Shown here: piece by piece, positions 35,530 to 44,470 of the stretch | Numbering within the stretch: the stretch's first letter is position 1 | Layout: each line of letters opens with the position of its first letter | Assembly (NCBI RefSeq): GCF_036002945.1 | Contig: NZ_CP108529.1 | Span: 310,001 to 374,000 of the forward strand | Length of the DNA stretch: 64,000 nucleotides | Direction of reading: 5' to 3' | DNA from: Streptomyces sp. NBC_01224 | Lineage (GTDB): Bacteria > Actinomycetota > Actinomycetes > Streptomycetales > Streptomycetaceae | Notes under the pieces: generated by a model | What the model saw: the letters and a program-made list of their open reading frames with translations, nothing else | What the model was told of the DNA's origin: nothing | Databases searched by the model: none | Position numbers and translations under genes: made by a program

Positions 35530-36009
35530 CATCACGATCCGGACCGGATCGCCGTTGCCGTCCACAAGCACATGGTCGGGGCCGAGTTCAGCGTGCACGG
35601 CCCGTGGCTCCTTCCGGGCAGTCAGCCGTTGCAGGGTGTCGGCCGGGCGGGGCAGGGTCTTGGCCGCCTTACTGGGTGCCTGCCGCATGAGAGTCTCCAG
35701 CGAGCCCCCGTTCACGTCCTCGAAGACAGCGATCTCGGCCGGGCAACGCTCCGAATTGCCCTCGGCGAGATGAATCCATGGTGAGCGGACCCCCATGGCA
35801 CCCAGACGCCGATGCACGGCCCGGAACACTTCGACACCGGTGGCCGGCCTTCACGGATGCGGGCGCGCCGCCGCGGCGGGTGAGGCCGACGGCCAGTAAT
35901 TCTCGGCGGGGGCCCAGATGCAGTCGATGACTGTGGAGCCGTTGTCCAGGGTGAGGCGGTAGACGCCCTTCCTGGAACCTCCCCGCAGTCTGTCGAGCCC
36001 GATGGTCAC
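35530..36009 (-). pseudogene. Broken aminoglycoside-phosphotransferase-like gene
   Basis: From GTG 36009 a 52-residue frame reads MTIGLDRLRGGSRKGVYRLT and DNGSTVIDCIW, a kinase N-lobe start, and ends at a TGA at 35851. A second frame then continues with VFRAVHRRLGAMGVRSPWIHLAE, EIAVFEDVNGGSLE and VHAELGPDHVLVDGNGDPV. The last stretch is the nucleotide-hinge and HxD-like region of phosphotransferases, but the metal-binding IDIEG step and the remaining C-lobe are missing. A frameshift plus a terminal deletion make this a pseudogene. Confidence 0.6.
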
Positions 36010-36276
36010 GGCGGCCGTCGGCGCTTACGACACTTTCCGGGCTCTCCCGCTCGTTGAGCCCGCATTCCCCGCTCGCCATCCCCGCGCCCGGTCTCCCTCG
36101 GCAACCCGGGCCCTGTGCCGGGGCCGTCCGTGATCCGGCGGCTTACCCCGCGCGCACACCCGATTTCGGGCTCCTGCCGTCTTCCGCCACTCACGGGACG
36201 CCCGTACCGTGGGGCGCGCGAGACGCTCGGCCGTACATCGGCGAACACCTTCCGGTCATCGGACAAAGGGAGCCAC

Positions 36277-37767
36277 GTGGTGTCGGGGGATTCGAGCAGC
36301 GGACTGTTACGCGATGCCATCGGGCTGCGCGAAGTCCTTTTCCAAAGCATCACGGCGATGGCGCCGGCCGCCGCCATCGCCGCGTCCATTCCGGCCGGAG
36401 CCGCGTTCGCGGGCGGCAGTCTGCCGCTGTCCGTGGTGGTGGCACTGGTCGCCTGTCTGTTCACCGCGTCGTGCGTCGCGGAGCTGGCGCGCCATCTGCC
36501 GGCTGCCGGTTCGGTAGCCACCTACTCGGCGCAGGGGCTGCATCCGGCCATCGGCTTTCTCGTCGGCTGGGGATACGTCTTCGTCGAAGCGCTGGTGCCC
36601 GCGCTGTTGCTTCTTCAGCTCGGCTTCACCACGGCGGGCACCCTGCACCAGGAGTGGTCGTCCTACCCCGCGGACCTGTGGTGGCCGTGGTCGCTGCTGG
36701 GCGCGTTGATCATCGCGCTCGCCGGGTATTTCGGAGTCCGGGCCTCCGCCCGGTTCGGAACCGTGCTCGGCATCTTCGAGGTGCTCGTCTTCGTCGCCTT
36801 CGCCGTGCTGCTCATCGAGCATGCGGGTTCGGACAACACCCTGTCGGTGTTCGGCACTTCGCACACTGCGGACGGCTTCGGCGGCATCAGCGGTATTTTC
36901 GCCGGTTCGGTCTACACCGTGCTGGCGTTCGCCGGCTTCGAGGCCGCGGCGCCACTCGCCGAGGAGACGAAGAACCCGCGGCGCACGATGCGGCGTGCGG
37001 TGCTCGGCGCGGCACTCTCCATCGGCCTGGTGTACGTCCTCACCACCTATGCGATGTCTGTGTACTTCGGGCCCGACAGGTTCGCCGGATTCGGTGCTTC
37101 GGGCGCGGCGTCGTGGGAAGGCGTGGCCCGCGCCTCGTTCGGGCTGTTCTGGGTGCTGCTCTTCCTCGCCGTGGTCAACTCGACCGTGGCCAACGCCAAT
37201 GCGTGCGCCAATGTGTCGACCCGGACGGCGTTCGCCCTCGGCCGCATCGGGGTGTTCCCGCGGGCCTTCGCGCGGCTTCATCCGCGGCGCCGCTCCCCCG
37301 TCACCGGAGTGGCCGTGCAGTTCGTGATCGCGGTCGGCGCGGCGCTCGGACTGGGTTTCGCCTACGACCCGGTGACCGCGTTCGTGCTGCTGGCCACCGT
37401 GATCGTGACGGTGATCATCGGTGTGTACATCATCGTGAATCTGGCCTGCGCCGGGTACTTCCTGCGCCGACGGCGCGACGCGTTCAACCCCGTACTCCAT
37501 CTGCTCTTCCCGGGACTCGGCATCGCGGCATTCGTCCCTGCCCTGCTGACGGCCGCCGGGATTCCGGCCTTCGAATTCGTCTCCGAACTGAGTGCCCCCG
37601 TCTCGTACGCCGGTCCGGTCGTCGGTGTCTGGATGCTGCTCGGGATCGTTGTGCTGGCGGTGCTGCTGCGCAGACATCCGGAGCGGGTGGCACAGACCGG
37701 GCGGATCCATCTTGACGACGCCCCGGAGCCGGCCGGGGAACCCGAGACAGGAGCAGTACAGCGATGA
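36277..37767 (+). CDS. APC-family amino acid/amide permease, TTA codon near start
   Basis: The 496-residue transporter has about 12 membrane helices. The first carries the APC signature region (SITAMAPAAAIAASIPAGAAFAGG) and helix 6 ends FAGFEAAAPLAEETKNPRR, the classic APC motif. GTG 36277 follows AAAGGGAG at proper spacing. Codon 11 is TTA (36307-36309), so translation should require the bldA tRNA. Its stop overlaps the ATG of the formamidase gene, suggesting it imports an amide or amino acid for that enzyme. Confidence 0.92.
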   Translation: MVSGDSSSGLLRDAIGLREVLFQSITAMAPAAAIAASIPAGAAFAGGSLPLSVVVALVACLFTASCVAELARHLPAAGSVATYSAQGLHPAIGFLVGWGYVFVEALVPALLLLQLGFTTAGTLHQEWSSYPADLWWPWSLLGALIIALAGYFGVRASARFGTVLGIFEVLVFVAFAVLLIEHAGSDNTLSVFGTSHTADGFGGISGIFAGSVYTVLAFAGFEAAAPLAEETKNPRRTMRRAVLGAALSIGLVYVLTTYAMSVYFGPDRFAGFGASGAASWEGVARASFGLFWVLLFLAVVNSTVANANACANVSTRTAFALGRIGVFPRAFARLHPRRRSPVTGVAVQFVIAVGAALGLGFAYDPVTAFVLLATVIVTVIIGVYIIVNLACAGYFLRRRRDAFNPVLHLLFPGLGIAAFVPALLTAAGIPAFEFVSELSAPVSYAGPVVGVWMLLGIVVLAVLLRRHPERVAQTGRIHLDDAPEPAGEPETGAVQR

Positions 37768-38780
37768 ACGACCCCCGAATCCTGACCGTCCGCCCCAAGG
37801 AGGGCGAGTACGCCTGGACCTTCGGCGGAGCGGCGCCGGTCGCCCGTATCGAGCCGGGGACGTTCCTCGATGTGTATACGGAGGACTGCTTCGCCGGCCG
37901 GGTACGCTCCGAGAAGGACCTGGTCTCCGCGGTCTGCGAATTCCCCTTCCTCAACCCGCAGACCGGTCCCTTCCACGTGGTGGGTGCGGAGCCCGGCGAC
38001 ACGGTCGCGGTGCATTTCGTCTCCGTCGAACCGGCCAGGGACTGGGCCGCCTCGACGACCGTGCCTCTCTTCGGGGCCCTCACCTCCACGCACACCACGG
38101 CGTCACTGCAGGCTCCGCTGCCCGAGGTGGTGTGGATGTGGCAGCTCGACCGGGCGCGCCGCACCTGTCTGTTCAGCGCCAGGGACAGTGACATCCAGGT
38201 GGAGCTGCCGATGGATCCGATGCACGGCACGGTCGGCGTGGCGCCGGCCAATCTGGAGGTACGGTCCGCGCTGGTGCCCGACGCGCACGGCGGGAACATG
38301 GACACACCGGAGATGAGGGCGGGCGTCACCTGTTATCTGGGCGTCAACGTCGAGGGTGCACTGCTGAGCCTCGGGGACGGTCATGCCCGCCAGGGCGAGG
38401 GCGAGACCTGCGGGGTCGCCGTGGAATGCGCGATGAACACGGTGGTGCTGGTCGAGCTGCTGAAGGGCGTCACGACACCGTGGCCACGGATCGAGTCCGA
38501 CACCCATCTGATGTCGACCGGCTCCGCCCGTCCGCTCGAAGATGCCTTCCGCATCTCGCAGTTGGACCTGGTGCAGTGGCTGGCGCGCGACTACGGCCTG
38601 TCCGAACTCGATGCCTATCAGCTGGTCAGCCAGGCCGGTGAGGCGCCGTTGGCCAATGTGTGCGACACCAACTACACCTGTGTGGCAAAGATCCGCAAAA
38701 GGTGGCTGCCCACAGGCGATCCCCATCGCGGACTCCACCGTCATCTGCGGGAGACTGCGACACTGCTGTCCAGCCCCTGA
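37764..38780 (+). CDS. Acetamidase/formamidase family hydrolase
   Basis: The 338-residue protein has the FmdA/AmdA signature: GPFHVVGAEPGDTVAVHFV, MHGTVGVAP, GGNMDTPEMRAGVTCYLGVNVEGALLSLGDGHARQGEGE with metal-binding His/Asp residues, and AFRISQLDLVQWLARDYG. The family hydrolyses formamide or acetamide to ammonia and the acid. The start is ATGA-coupled to the permease. Together they form a nitrogen-scavenging pair, and an exported amidase gene follows 23 bases later. Confidence 0.92.
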   Translation: MNDPRILTVRPKEGEYAWTFGGAAPVARIEPGTFLDVYTEDCFAGRVRSEKDLVSAVCEFPFLNPQTGPFHVVGAEPGDTVAVHFVSVEPARDWAASTTVPLFGALTSTHTTASLQAPLPEVVWMWQLDRARRTCLFSARDSDIQVELPMDPMHGTVGVAPANLEVRSALVPDAHGGNMDTPEMRAGVTCYLGVNVEGALLSLGDGHARQGEGETCGVAVECAMNTVVLVELLKGVTTPWPRIESDTHLMSTGSARPLEDAFRISQLDLVQWLARDYGLSELDAYQLVSQAGEAPLANVCDTNYTCVAKIRKRWLPTGDPHRGLHRHLRETATLLSSP

Positions 38781-38803
38781 CCCCCTTCCCCACAGGAGTG
38801 TTC

Positions 38804-39397
38804 ATGCACCGCAGAAGGATCCTTCAGGGCGCCGCCGTAACGGCGGCCGCCGCGCTGATCCCGGCCTCCGCCCGCGCCGCGGCATCCACGGCGGCAGGCG
38901 ACACCGACTATCCGCTCGCCCACTGGACACCCGCGTCCACGTCCAACTGCACGGCGTCGAACCGCCCTTCGGCCTATCCCATCCAGTACGTGATCATCCA
39001 TGTCACCCAGGAGACGTTTCCGAACACGATCGGGATCTTCCAGAATCCGGCGAAACAGGTCTCCGCGCACTATGTGGTGCGCTCGGCGGACGGCTATGTC
39101 GCCCAGTGCGTCCGGGAACAGAACATCGCCTGGCATGCGGGCAACTGGGACTACAACACGCGCAGCATCGGCATCGAGCACGAGGGCTGGGTGGACCAGC
39201 CCTCGTACTTCACCAACGCCATGTACGAGAAGTCGGCGTTGCTGACCGCCTCGGTCTGCGACCGTTACAGCATCCCCAAGGACCGTGCGCACATCCTCGG
39301 CCATGCTCAGGTCCCGGGCACCGACCATACCGATCCCGGCCCGAACTGGGACTGGGTGCGCTACATCCGTCTCGTCAATCTCTACGGAACCGGCTGA
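38804..39397 (+). CDS. Tat-exported N-acetylmuramoyl-L-alanine amidase
   Basis: The 197-residue protein begins MHRRRILQGAAVTAAAAL, a twin-arginine signal peptide with cleavage near SARAAA. The Amidase_2/PGRP domain follows: YVIIHVTQ with a zinc His, AHYVVRSADG, AWHAGNW, SIGIEHEG, and HILGHAQVPGTDHTDPGPNW with the other zinc ligands. It cleaves the peptide from peptidoglycan glycan strands outside the cell. ATG 38804 is used; GTG 38798 is in frame. A GGAG site precedes. It may be in the permease-formamidase transcript. Confidence 0.92.
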   Translation: MHRRRILQGAAVTAAAALIPASARAAASTAAGDTDYPLAHWTPASTSNCTASNRPSAYPIQYVIIHVTQETFPNTIGIFQNPAKQVSAHYVVRSADGYVAQCVREQNIAWHAGNWDYNTRSIGIEHEGWVDQPSYFTNAMYEKSALLTASVCDRYSIPKDRAHILGHAQVPGTDHTDPGPNWDWVRYIRLVNLYGTG

Positions 39398-39502
39398 CGC
39401 ACCTTCGCCGCCGCGTCCGATTGCTCTCCGCACCGTGCTTGTCGCAGACGTCGACTGCGGCCACGATGGGGTGTGCACAACGCCCCTGAACGGGAGGGTG
39501 AG

Positions 39503-40753
39503 TTGACGGATCCCTGGGTGGCCCTGGCAGCCGATACGGACCCCGGCGAACGGCTTGGCCAACTGCGGCACGCACACGAGGTGTTCACCACGGCTGGACG
39601 GCTGGAGCGGCCGGTGCGTCCGGTGGTCGGCGAGTCGTGGCGGCGCTCGGCCCGGGCCCGGGTCAGCCCGGACGGCGCGGCCCTGGTCGAGCTGAGCGCG
39701 GACGACCTCGGGCCGTACCGGGACGGGCATCCCCTGGCCCCCGCCATGCCGCTGATCCGTGAGCTGATGAGCGCGTATGCGACGGACGGCGAACATCTTC
39801 TCGCGGTGTGCGACGCGCACGGCAGACTGCTGTGGGTCGAAGGACACGCGTTGACCCGACGGGCCGCGGGCCGGATGAACTTCGTGGAGGGCGCCCGCTG
39901 GGCCGAGTCCGTGGCCGGGACGAACGCGCCGGGTACTGCCATCGCCGTCGACCGGCCGGTGCAGGTCTTCGCCGCCGAGCACTTCCTGCGGCCGGTCCAG
40001 CAGTGGACGTGCGCGGCGGCGCCGCTCCACGACCCGCACACGGGACGGGTCCTGGGCGCCGTGGACATCACCGGTGGGGACCGGCTCGCGCATCCGCACA
40101 GCCTGGCGTTCGTGCAGGCGGTGGCACGCGCCGCCGAGTCGCAGCTGGCACTCCTCGCGCCCTCGCCGGCCGGGGAGACCGTACAGCTCAGTGCGCTCGG
40201 CAGGGACGAGGCCCTGCTCGTCGCGGGAGGCCGCAAGATCCCGCTCAGCAGGCGGCACAGCGAGATCCTGGTGACGCTGGCCCGCCACCCCGAGGGCCTC
40301 GGCGGCGACGAACTCCTTGTCGAGCTGTACGAGGACGAGTCGGTGACGCCGGTAACCCTGCGGGCCGAACTGTCCAGGCTGCGGCGACTGCTCGGTCCCG
40401 AGTTCCTTCTTTCCCGCCCCTACCGTCTCTCCGTGCCGGTCGACGCCGATTTCGACACGGTGGCGCGCAGGCTGGCATCCGGGGCGGTGGCAGCGGCACT
40501 CAGCGCCTACGCGGGTCCGCTGCTGCCGGGCTCGCAGGCACCATCCGTCAGCCGTCTGCGGCGCCGGCTCGACGAGCAATTGCGGGCAGCGCTCATCGCA
40601 CGCGGTGACCCGGGGCTGCTGGCCGACTGGGCGTACAGCCCGTGGGGCGAGGACGATCTCCCGGTCTGGCAGGCGCTCGCCTCGGCCGTACCCGCCGGCC
40701 AGCGACCCGCGCTCCTGGCCAGGACCCGGGCGCTGGACGCCGAGCAGCGGTAG
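39503..40753 (+). CDS. GAF-domain transcriptional regulator with winged-helix C-terminus
   Basis: The 416-residue protein has an AcoR-like N-terminus ([15 protein letters not shown]), a GAF domain (about 75-205: [45 protein letters not shown]) and a C-terminal winged helix ([35 protein letters not shown]). TTG 39503 has GGGAGGGTGAG before it; an in-frame GTG at 39473 is an alternative. Such GAF regulators sense small organic ligands and sit beside aldehyde or acetoin genes. It directly precedes exaC, which it likely controls. Confidence 0.88.
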   Translation: MTDPWVALAADTDPGERLGQLRHAHEVFTTAGRLERPVRPVVGESWRRSARARVSPDGAALVELSADDLGPYRDGHPLAPAMPLIRELMSAYATDGEHLLAVCDAHGRLLWVEGHALTRRAAGRMNFVEGARWAESVAGTNAPGTAIAVDRPVQVFAAEHFLRPVQQWTCAAAPLHDPHTGRVLGAVDITGGDRLAHPHSLAFVQAVARAAESQLALLAPSPAGETVQLSALGRDEALLVAGGRKIPLSRRHSEILVTLARHPEGLGGDELLVELYEDESVTPVTLRAELSRLRRLLGPEFLLSRPYRLSVPVDADFDTVARRLASGAVAAALSAYAGPLLPGSQAPSVSRLRRRLDEQLRAALIARGDPGLLADWAYSPWGEDDLPVWQALASAVPAGQRPALLARTRALDAEQR

Positions 40754-40856
40754 CCTCCCCCGCGGCCCGCGCAACGGGGTTGCAACGTCGCGCCGCCTAC
40801 CCTCATGCCGAGGGCCGTCCAACGGCGGGCGGCACCGGATCCGGGAGGCCACAGAG

Positions 40857-42380
40857 ATGACCCGTTACGCTGCGCCGGGCACCGAGGGCGCCATCGTCTC
40901 GTACGAGTCCCGCTACGACCACTGGATCGGCGGCGAATACGTCCCGCCCGCCCGTGGCCAGTACTTCGAGAACCCCAGCCCCGTCAACGGCCGCCACTTC
41001 ACCGAGATCGCCCGTGGCAGTGCCGAGGACGTCGAACGGGCCCTGGACGCGGCACACGCCGCGGCTCCCGCGTGGGGAGCGACCGCGGCAGGCGACCGCG
41101 CCTCGGTCCTCAACAGGATCGCCGACCGGATGGAGGCGCACCTGGAGGAACTGGCGGTCGCCGAGAGCTGGGACAACGGCAAGCCGGTACGCGAGACCCT
41201 GGCCGCCGACATCCCCCTGGCCATCGACCACTTCCGCTACTTCGCCGGTGCGCTGCGCGCTCAGGAGGGATCGCTCAGCGAGATCGACGACGACACTATC
41301 GCGTACCACTTCCACGAGCCGCTGGGCGTCGTCGCGCAGATCATTCCGTGGAACTTCCCCATCCTGATGGCGACCTGGAAGCTGGCCCCGGCGCTCGCGG
41401 CGGGCAACGCGGTGGTCCTCAAACCGGCCGAACAGACCCCGGCCTCCATCCACGTATGGCTGAAGCTGGTGGCCGACCTCCTTCCGCCCGGCGTCGTCAA
41501 CATCGTCAACGGCTTCGGCGCGGAGGCCGGCAAGCCTCTCGCCTCCAGCCCCCGTGTCGCGAAGATCGCCTTCACCGGTGAGACCACCACGGGGCGACTG
41601 ATCATGCAGTACGCCTCCGAGAACATCAAGCCGGTGACGCTCGAACTGGGCGGCAAGTCGCCGAACATCTTCTTCGACGACGTGTGGAACGCGGACGACG
41701 ACTTCCGCGACAAGGCCCTCGAGGGCTTCACCATGTTCGCCCTCAACCAGGGCGAGGTCTGCACCTGTCCCTCGCGCGCGCTGATCCAGCGCGGGCACTA
41801 CAGCGAATTCCTGGAGGCGGGCATCGCCCGCACCGAAAAGATCGTGCCCGGACACCCGCTGGACACGGACACGATGATCGGCGCCCAGGCCTCCAACGAC
41901 CAGTTGCAGAAAATCCTTTCGTACCTGGACATCGGCCAGCAGGAGGGCGCGAAGGTCCTCACGGGCGGTCAGAGGATCGAGTACGACGGGGAGCTGGCGG
42001 GTGGCTACTACGTCCAGCCGACCATCTTCGAGGGCGACAACCGGATGCGGGTCTTCCAGGAGGAGATCTTCGGCCCGGTCGTGGCGGTCACGTCCTTCTC
42101 GGACTTCGACGACGCGATCGGAACGGCGAACGACACGCTGTACGGCCTCGGGGCGGGCGTATGGACCCGCGACATCAACACCGCGTACCGGGCGGGCCGT
42201 GCCATCCAGGCAGGCAGGGTCTGGACGAACTGCTACCACGCGTACCCGGCCCATGCCGCCTTCGGCGGCTACAAGCAGTCGGGGATCGGCCGTGAGAACC
42301 ACAAGATGATGCTGGAGCACTACCAGCAGACGAAGAATCTTCTGGTGTCGTACTCGCCGAAGAAGTTGGGCTTCTTCTAG
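40857..42380 (+). CDS. exaC: NAD-dependent aldehyde dehydrogenase (ExaC/AcoD type)
   Basis: The 507-residue enzyme oxidises acetaldehyde or similar aldehydes to acids. It shows [19 protein letters not shown], the NAD loop [25 protein letters not shown] with catalytic Glu, and [15 protein letters not shown] with the nucleophilic Cys flanked by extra cysteines, as in the ExaC branch. The C-terminal end YSPKKLGFF is typical. ATG 40857 follows GGGAGGCCACAGAG. A strong hairpin terminator stands 11 bases past the stop. Confidence 0.94.
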   Translation: MTRYAAPGTEGAIVSYESRYDHWIGGEYVPPARGQYFENPSPVNGRHFTEIARGSAEDVERALDAAHAAAPAWGATAAGDRASVLNRIADRMEAHLEELAVAESWDNGKPVRETLAADIPLAIDHFRYFAGALRAQEGSLSEIDDDTIAYHFHEPLGVVAQIIPWNFPILMATWKLAPALAAGNAVVLKPAEQTPASIHVWLKLVADLLPPGVVNIVNGFGAEAGKPLASSPRVAKIAFTGETTTGRLIMQYASENIKPVTLELGGKSPNIFFDDVWNADDDFRDKALEGFTMFALNQGEVCTCPSRALIQRGHYSEFLEAGIARTEKIVPGHPLDTDTMIGAQASNDQLQKILSYLDIGQQEGAKVLTGGQRIEYDGELAGGYYVQPTIFEGDNRMRVFQEEIFGPVVAVTSFSDFDDAIGTANDTLYGLGAGVWTRDINTAYRAGRAIQAGRVWTNCYHAYPAHAAFGGYKQSGIGRENHKMMLEHYQQTKNLLVSYSPKKLGFF

Positions 42381-42391
42381 ACGTCAAAAAA

Positions 42392-42427
42392 GGGCGCCTG
42401 AACAGGTGTTTCACCTGTCAGGCGCCC
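42392..42427 (+). terminator. Terminator after exaC
   Basis: GGGCGCCTG and ACAGGTG (with a one-base bulge) pair with CACCTGT and CAGGCGCCC around a TTT loop. Six A residues precede the stem (42386-42391), so it can also act leftward against the convergent integrase. Confidence 0.85.
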
Positions 42428-42540
42428 TCCCTGGAGCGCATCTAAGCCACGGGGTGAAGTGCGGAGAAACTCCCGATATCTCCCACTGCTATCCCACCTC
42501 TGACCAGCTGTTCCGGGGCATTTCCGGGCCAAGGCCCGGC

Positions 42541-43926
42541 TCATGTGTCCTCTGCACTGCGGTCCTGCCCCTCCCACCTTCGCATCGACCCCTCGATCAG
42601 GCTGTTGGCATGGTTCCGCGCCTCGGCCAGAAACTTGGCGTAGTAGCGGAAGAGGACCTGGATGCTCTGTCCGGCGCGGCGCGCACACTCTGCCGGGTCG
42701 ACACCGGAGGCAAGCCAGAATGAGATCCCTGCGTGGCGCAGGTCGTAGGGGCGTTTCGCCAGCTCAAGGGCGTGTTCGTCGAGAGTCAGTGCGGCCTCGC
42801 GCGCACGCCCCCATGTGATGTTGTACGCGGAAGTATCGACGTAGTTTCCCGCACCATTGCGGAACAGACGTCCATCGGGTGCGACACCGAAACTCTCTAT
42901 GTGCTCGCGCAGCATGCGCACCAGCACAGGCGGGATAGGCACGGGCCTCGTCGCCTTGGCCGCGCGTCGCTTCAGTGAGTGGACCTCGTGAACGGCACCG
43001 TCGTTCGTCCACTCCTTCCCCGCCGTGACGACCCCGCCCTTCAGGTTGAGGAGCCCCCATCCAGTCGTTGGCAGTCGGCACTGGGGCTTCTGCAAGTGAA
43101 TAACCTCAGCAGGACGCATCGCGGCGTAGTACATGCAGCCGAAAAAGGCGTACAGGTGCGGGCCTCGACCGGGCAGAGCCCTGACCGCAGCAAGCAGGCG
43201 GCCCACCTGCGCCGGATTGGGCACGCAGTCCGGATCGACTTCGTCGGCAACTTCCGGCGCAGACCACCGCAGGCCGGTCAGCGGGTTCTGGGTGAAGTAC
43301 CCACGTTCCACTGCGACCCCGAACACCTCGTTGACGGCAGCTCTCTTGCGCTTCACGGTCTTCGCTGCAGCGGCTGCCCCATCGACCTTGCGGCACAGAG
43401 CGTCGAGTCCCCGGCGCAGCACATCGGGCTCCGCCAACTCGCTCACGGGCAACGAATGGCGCTGCAGCCAATCCAGTGCTGCCTGCCACTCCTCGGGCGG
43501 ATCCCCCTTCCAGGCTTTTTTGTTGAAAGCCCATGAATACAGTGCCCTCCGCAGTTCACGAGGTGCCCGGGACATGTGCTCTGGCTCAACAAAGGCTGGA
43601 GTGATGGTCGCGAGAGCGTCGGCAAGCGTCCGACGTGTATTTCCCGGCGTACGGTCCCAACGCTGCTCGATGTACTCCCTCGCCAGGACATACCAGGTGG
43701 TGCGCTGTTTCAGGGCCCGGAGCTCGGAGGCCGGCAGGCCCGTCCTTGTATCGAACGGCTCGCCGTCGCGCGCGGCAGTCACGAGCTTGGAACGTCGGCT
43801 CTCCGCAAGGCCCTTCGTGAGAAAGGACTCGGATTTCTCCCGCCCATTGACGGTCCATCGAATTTCGAACCCCTTGCGACGGTCGGGCCGCTCCCGGGTG
43901 TCCCAAAATCGAACTCTGTAGCTCAT
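42541..43926 (-). CDS. int: Tyrosine-type site-specific integrase
   Basis: The 461-residue recombinase has an N-terminal arm-type domain (VRFWDTRERPDRRKGFEIRW), a core-binding domain and a catalytic domain with YYAAMRPAEVIHL (first Arg), YDLRHAGISFWLASG (His-Arg region) and FRYYAKF (nucleophile Tyr). It starts at ATG 43926, which overlaps the excisionase stop (ATGA). Such int-xis pairs belong to actinomycete integrative elements or phage-derived plasmids such as pSAM2 relatives. No tRNA att gene is seen next to it. Confidence 0.93.
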   Translation of the reverse strand: MSYRVRFWDTRERPDRRKGFEIRWTVNGREKSESFLTKGLAESRRSKLVTAARDGEPFDTRTGLPASELRALKQRTTWYVLAREYIEQRWDRTPGNTRRTLADALATITPAFVEPEHMSRAPRELRRALYSWAFNKKAWKGDPPEEWQAALDWLQRHSLPVSELAEPDVLRRGLDALCRKVDGAAAAAKTVKRKRAAVNEVFGVAVERGYFTQNPLTGLRWSAPEVADEVDPDCVPNPAQVGRLLAAVRALPGRGPHLYAFFGCMYYAAMRPAEVIHLQKPQCRLPTTGWGLLNLKGGVVTAGKEWTNDGAVHEVHSLKRRAAKATRPVPIPPVLVRMLREHIESFGVAPDGRLFRNGAGNYVDTSAYNITWGRAREAALTLDEHALELAKRPYDLRHAGISFWLASGVDPAECARRAGQSIQVLFRYYAKFLAEARNHANSLIEGSMRRWEGQDRSAEDT

Positions 43927-44120
43927 TGCCATTCAGGCGTATCCCTCTCACACGCTTCCCACCACGCGTCTAGATCGACGCGGCGGCAGCGGAGTTCACC
44001 ATTCGGAAGTTTGATCATTCGGGGCGCATGACCGCGAGCGCGCAAGCGGTAGAACGCTGACGGGCTCATTCGGATTTCCGCCAGGACCTCGGCGAGTTTG
44101 AGTGCGGGAGGGCGAGCCAT
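43923..44120 (-). CDS. xis: Excisionase / AlpA-like helix-turn-helix protein
   Basis: The 65-residue protein is a winged helix of the MerR/excisionase class: LAEVLAEIRMSPSAFYRLRARGHAPRMIKLPNGELRCRRVDLDAWW. CAGGGGAAAC precedes ATG 44120. Its stop codon overlaps the integrase start, as in typical xis-int pairs that bend DNA to steer excision. The 305 bases beyond it, up to the IS4 element, hold no gene but two clean inverted repeats. Confidence 0.88.
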   Translation of the reverse strand: MARPPALKLAEVLAEIRMSPSAFYRLRARGHAPRMIKLPNGELRCRRVDLDAWWEACERDTPEWQ

Positions 44121-44262
44121 GTTTCCCCTGAAGATTTGAACGAGTCGCCAGACACTGGGCGGCACAACAGAGCTAACTCAGTTGAGCGTTGGCATGGAAG
44201 TTCACCGCGTCCGCACAGCTCCACCGCCAAGCGCAGCCCCTGCGAACTCCTCAATGGTCGCG

Positions 44263-44293
44263 ACGATCGCCGGTTTGGCTAACCGGCGATCGT
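44263..44293. repeat. 13-base inverted repeat upstream of xis
   Basis: ACGATCGCCGGTT (44263-44275) and AACCGGCGATCGT (44281-44293) are perfect arms around TGGCT. A second stem (GCTGGCTTC at 44338-44346 and GAAGCCAGC at 44353-44361) follows. Either may be a terminator or an operator or arm site for the integrase module. Confidence 0.6.
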
Positions 44294-44470
44294 GGTCTAT
44301 GTTGCGTGCCACATCGCCAGAGTCCGGTTGCTCCCACGCTGGCTTCGGCTAGGAAGCCAGCCGGTATGAGCGCAGGGCGGGGGTCGCGCCGTCCGTGACG
44401 ATTACCAGCAGACCGTCATCAGTGAGTCGGTCAAGATTTCGCGCTACGACACACTCAGGAGCCCTAGCCT

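Noticed and set aside
38741..40852. 703-codon antisense frame over the amidase and GAF regulator
   Set aside because: Both sense genes are well supported; the antisense composition is typical of GC-rich mirror frames.
42430..42540. tRNA gene or att site beside the integrase
   Set aside because: No cloverleaf could be built and no duplicated core was found inside the window.
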